Below are positions 62,886-64,000 of a stretch of DNA of 64,000 nt, one piece after another. The stretch covers positions 1-64,000 of the forward strand of contig CAYVQF010000024.1 in the NCBI GenBank assembly GCA_964454015.1, read 5' to 3'. Within the stretch, counting starts at the first letter, position 1. Every line of letters starts with the position of its first letter. The DNA is from CAYVQF01 sp964454015. GTDB lineage: Bacteria > Myxococcota_A > Bradymonadia > UBA4248. The notes under the pieces are model-generated. The model was not told the DNA's origin. It saw only the letters and a list, made by a program, of their open reading frames with translations, and ran no database searches. The position numbers were made by a program, and so were the translations under genes.

Positions 62886-63109
62886 GAGCGTCATCGGTTG
62901 GGCTTGTCATGTGGTGACCATGGCAGGGCCAGCCTTGCGTCTGGCGTGATGAACGGGGCGCTGCAACTAGCGACGGGAACAAGCATAGCGAAAAGGCTGT
63001 CGCCGTGAAAGCGCTGTCGCCGGAGGTCCCTAAGGCCGGCGTTCTGGCGTTGCCGCGCGCGCGGTGTTCGCGGGGCATGCTCAGGTGGCGGCGGTGGCTG
63101 GCGGGCGCG

Positions 63110-63733
63110 CTACTTTGGCGCGGCTTCGAGCTGGGCCTTGAGGCGCTCCTTGATCCGCTCGAAGCGTTTGCGCAGGGCGGCGCTGGTGCGCTGGCTCTGG
63201 GCGGCGTCGGGGGCATCGGCGGCGGTGAGGGCGGCGATTTCGGTCCAGGACAGCCTCTGGTCGAGGCGGAGAAAGAGCAGCTCTCTGTCTGGGGCGGGGA
63301 GGGCGGCGATGGCCGACCAGAGGCGGGATTTCTCCGCCGTCTGTTGCCACAGGGCGGTGGTGGAGCGCTGCCATTGTTGGCAGAGGTCGGCCTCTTCCGC
63401 CGTGGCCAGGCGACGGGCGCGGCCGTCGCGGGATTGGGCGGCGGTGCGCAGCGCGGCGTTGCGGGCGACGGTGAAGAGCCAGGTGCGCAGGGCCGAACGC
63501 CAGGCGAAGGACGCCAGGCTCTGCCACAAACGCAGGGAGAAGTGCTGAAAGGCGTCGGCCGCCGTGGCTTCATCGCTGATCAAGGTCCGGATGTAGCCGT
63601 AGAGGGCGCTGCCGTAGGTCTCGAGGATGCGATCCGTGGTGGCGCGATAGTCGCCCGCGGCATGGAGGGCGCGAATCTCTGCTTCCGCGAGATCCTGGGG
63701 GCTGGTGGCGGCTGGCGCATCCTCTCGCGACAT
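63110..63733 (-). CDS. ECF-type RNA polymerase sigma factor
   Basis: 207 residues from ATG 63733, with GAGGAG five bases upstream. Region 2 is present in ETYGSALYGYIRTLISDEAT, AADAFQHFSLRLWQSL and RTWLFTVARNAA. Region 4 is in AIAALPAPDRELLFLRLDQR, LSWTEIAALTAADA and ALRKRFERIKERL. The length and two-domain plan are those of ECF sigma factors. No anti-sigma gene follows downstream on the same strand; the next gene is the 1007-residue lipoprotein. A divergent lipoprotein begins at 63902. Which promoters it reads cannot be told. Confidence 0.88.
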   Translation of the reverse strand: MSREDAPAATSPQDLAEAEIRALHAAGDYRATTDRILETYGSALYGYIRTLISDEATAADAFQHFSLRLWQSLASFAWRSALRTWLFTVARNAALRTAAQSRDGRARRLATAEEADLCQQWQRSTTALWQQTAEKSRLWSAIAALPAPDRELLFLRLDQRLSWTEIAALTAADAPDAAQSQRTSAALRKRFERIKERLKAQLEAAPK

Positions 63734-63901
63734 GGCTCTCCTCGCTGGGGCTGGGGTCGGGGCAGCCTGAGGGTGGTGGTGGCCGTGGGCCGCGCCCGTT
63801 GCGCTTGGCCCTCTGGGGCGGCTTCCCTATACTTGGGTCTCAGGGTCGCCCCGGCGCGGTACGTGCGCTGGTGTGGGCCCAACCCCGACGAGGAGCTTAA
63901 C

Positions 63902-64000
63902 ATGATGTCGCGCAAATTCGCAGCACCCCTGTCTCGTGACTTCAACCGGTGGATCGCCTGCGGCTGCATGGTCCTGGCGGGGATTGCTGGCGTTGCTTGC
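63902..64000 (+). CDS. lipoprotein, 5' part only (window edge)
   Basis: 33 residues are visible. GAGGAGC lies seven to eight bases before ATG 63902; ATG 63905 is also possible. The leader is basic (SRKFAAPLSRDFNRW), then hydrophobic (GCMVLAGIAGVAC), with the last Cys the likely lipidated residue. The rest of the gene lies beyond 64000. It is divergent from the sigma-factor gene with 168 bp between, so both may share a regulated promoter region. Confidence 0.65.
   Translation, partial: MMSRKFAAPLSRDFNRWIACGCMVLAGIAGVAC

Noticed and set aside
61586..62887. Plus-strand frame crossing the second gap
   Set aside because: It runs antisense to the lipoprotein and through stop-free heptamers and N; there is no domain.

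Overview
The window is high-GC DNA from a Gram-negative bacterium that most resembles Myxococcota or a related 'deltaproteobacterial' lineage such as Bradymonadia. This is inferred from the very large number of secreted lipoproteins with a Leu-rich leader and lipobox Cys, Cys-rich repeats of the GKSCGPDGCGGQCPPGC type, Kelch-like repeats, doubled SUMF1/FGE domains, and one protein with a MYXO-CTERM-like tail. No rRNA, tRNA, CRISPR array or prophage was seen. Two runs of exactly 100 N (38502-38601, 62674-62773) are assembly gaps, and both fall inside tandem repeats.

Layout. 0.2-8.7 kb: an MFS transporter, a leftward operon (Xaa-Pro aminopeptidase, an orphan HydE-like radical SAM enzyme, a nucleoside deaminase, then a lipoprotein), a lipoprotein, and a methyltransferase-specificity protein of the type ISP restriction family without its nuclease and helicase. 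8.76-11.43 kb: an AT-richer island with a Cys-rich lipoprotein fused to a trypsin-like protease. Its leader contains an 8-copy GTCT tetranucleotide repeat. A GC-rich paralogue of the Cys-rich half follows at 11.8 kb. 12.9-18.7 kb: a TruC-like pseudouridine synthase, a DUF4139 protein, a secreted phospholipase C/nuclease-like protein and membrane proteins. 18.8-21.6 kb: a small mobile island with an AbiE toxin-antitoxin pair (with a readable promoter and two palindromic operators) and a decayed IS3-type transposase. It is flanked by partial copies of the adjacent outer-membrane-protein gene. 21.6-27.8 kb: a leftward envelope cluster (beta-barrel protein, OmpA-like lipoprotein, DUF4398-like lipoprotein, barrel protein, DUF4397-like lipoprotein).

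28-37 kb: flavodoxin, an FAD amine-oxidase-type enzyme, small lipoproteins, and an EGF-phosphatase-carbohydrate-binding fusion. 37-39.7 kb: a Cys-rich/fibronectin-III lipoprotein interrupted by a gap. 40-47 kb: alpha/beta hydrolase, YhcG-type PDDEXK nuclease with a broken upstream gene, TauE/SafE permease with a radical SAM protein, a zinc metalloprotease-like lipoprotein, and a flavodoxin-ferredoxin membrane protein. 47-56 kb: a double SUMF1 protein, 59-bp hairpin repeats, a probable transposase remnant, two tandemly duplicated Kelch lipoproteins, and a beta-helix lipoprotein. 56.5-64 kb: an overlapping histidine kinase/response regulator pair, a META-domain lipoprotein, a large lipoprotein whose start runs into a 7-bp repeat array, an ECF sigma factor, and the start of another lipoprotein.

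Taken together, most genes build or display cell-surface and periplasmic proteins. Mobile or defence-related parts (type ISP methyltransferase, AbiE, YhcG, transposase relics) are scattered between them. The most unusual signals are simple-sequence repeats at the 5' ends of surface-lipoprotein genes, which could switch their expression by slippage.
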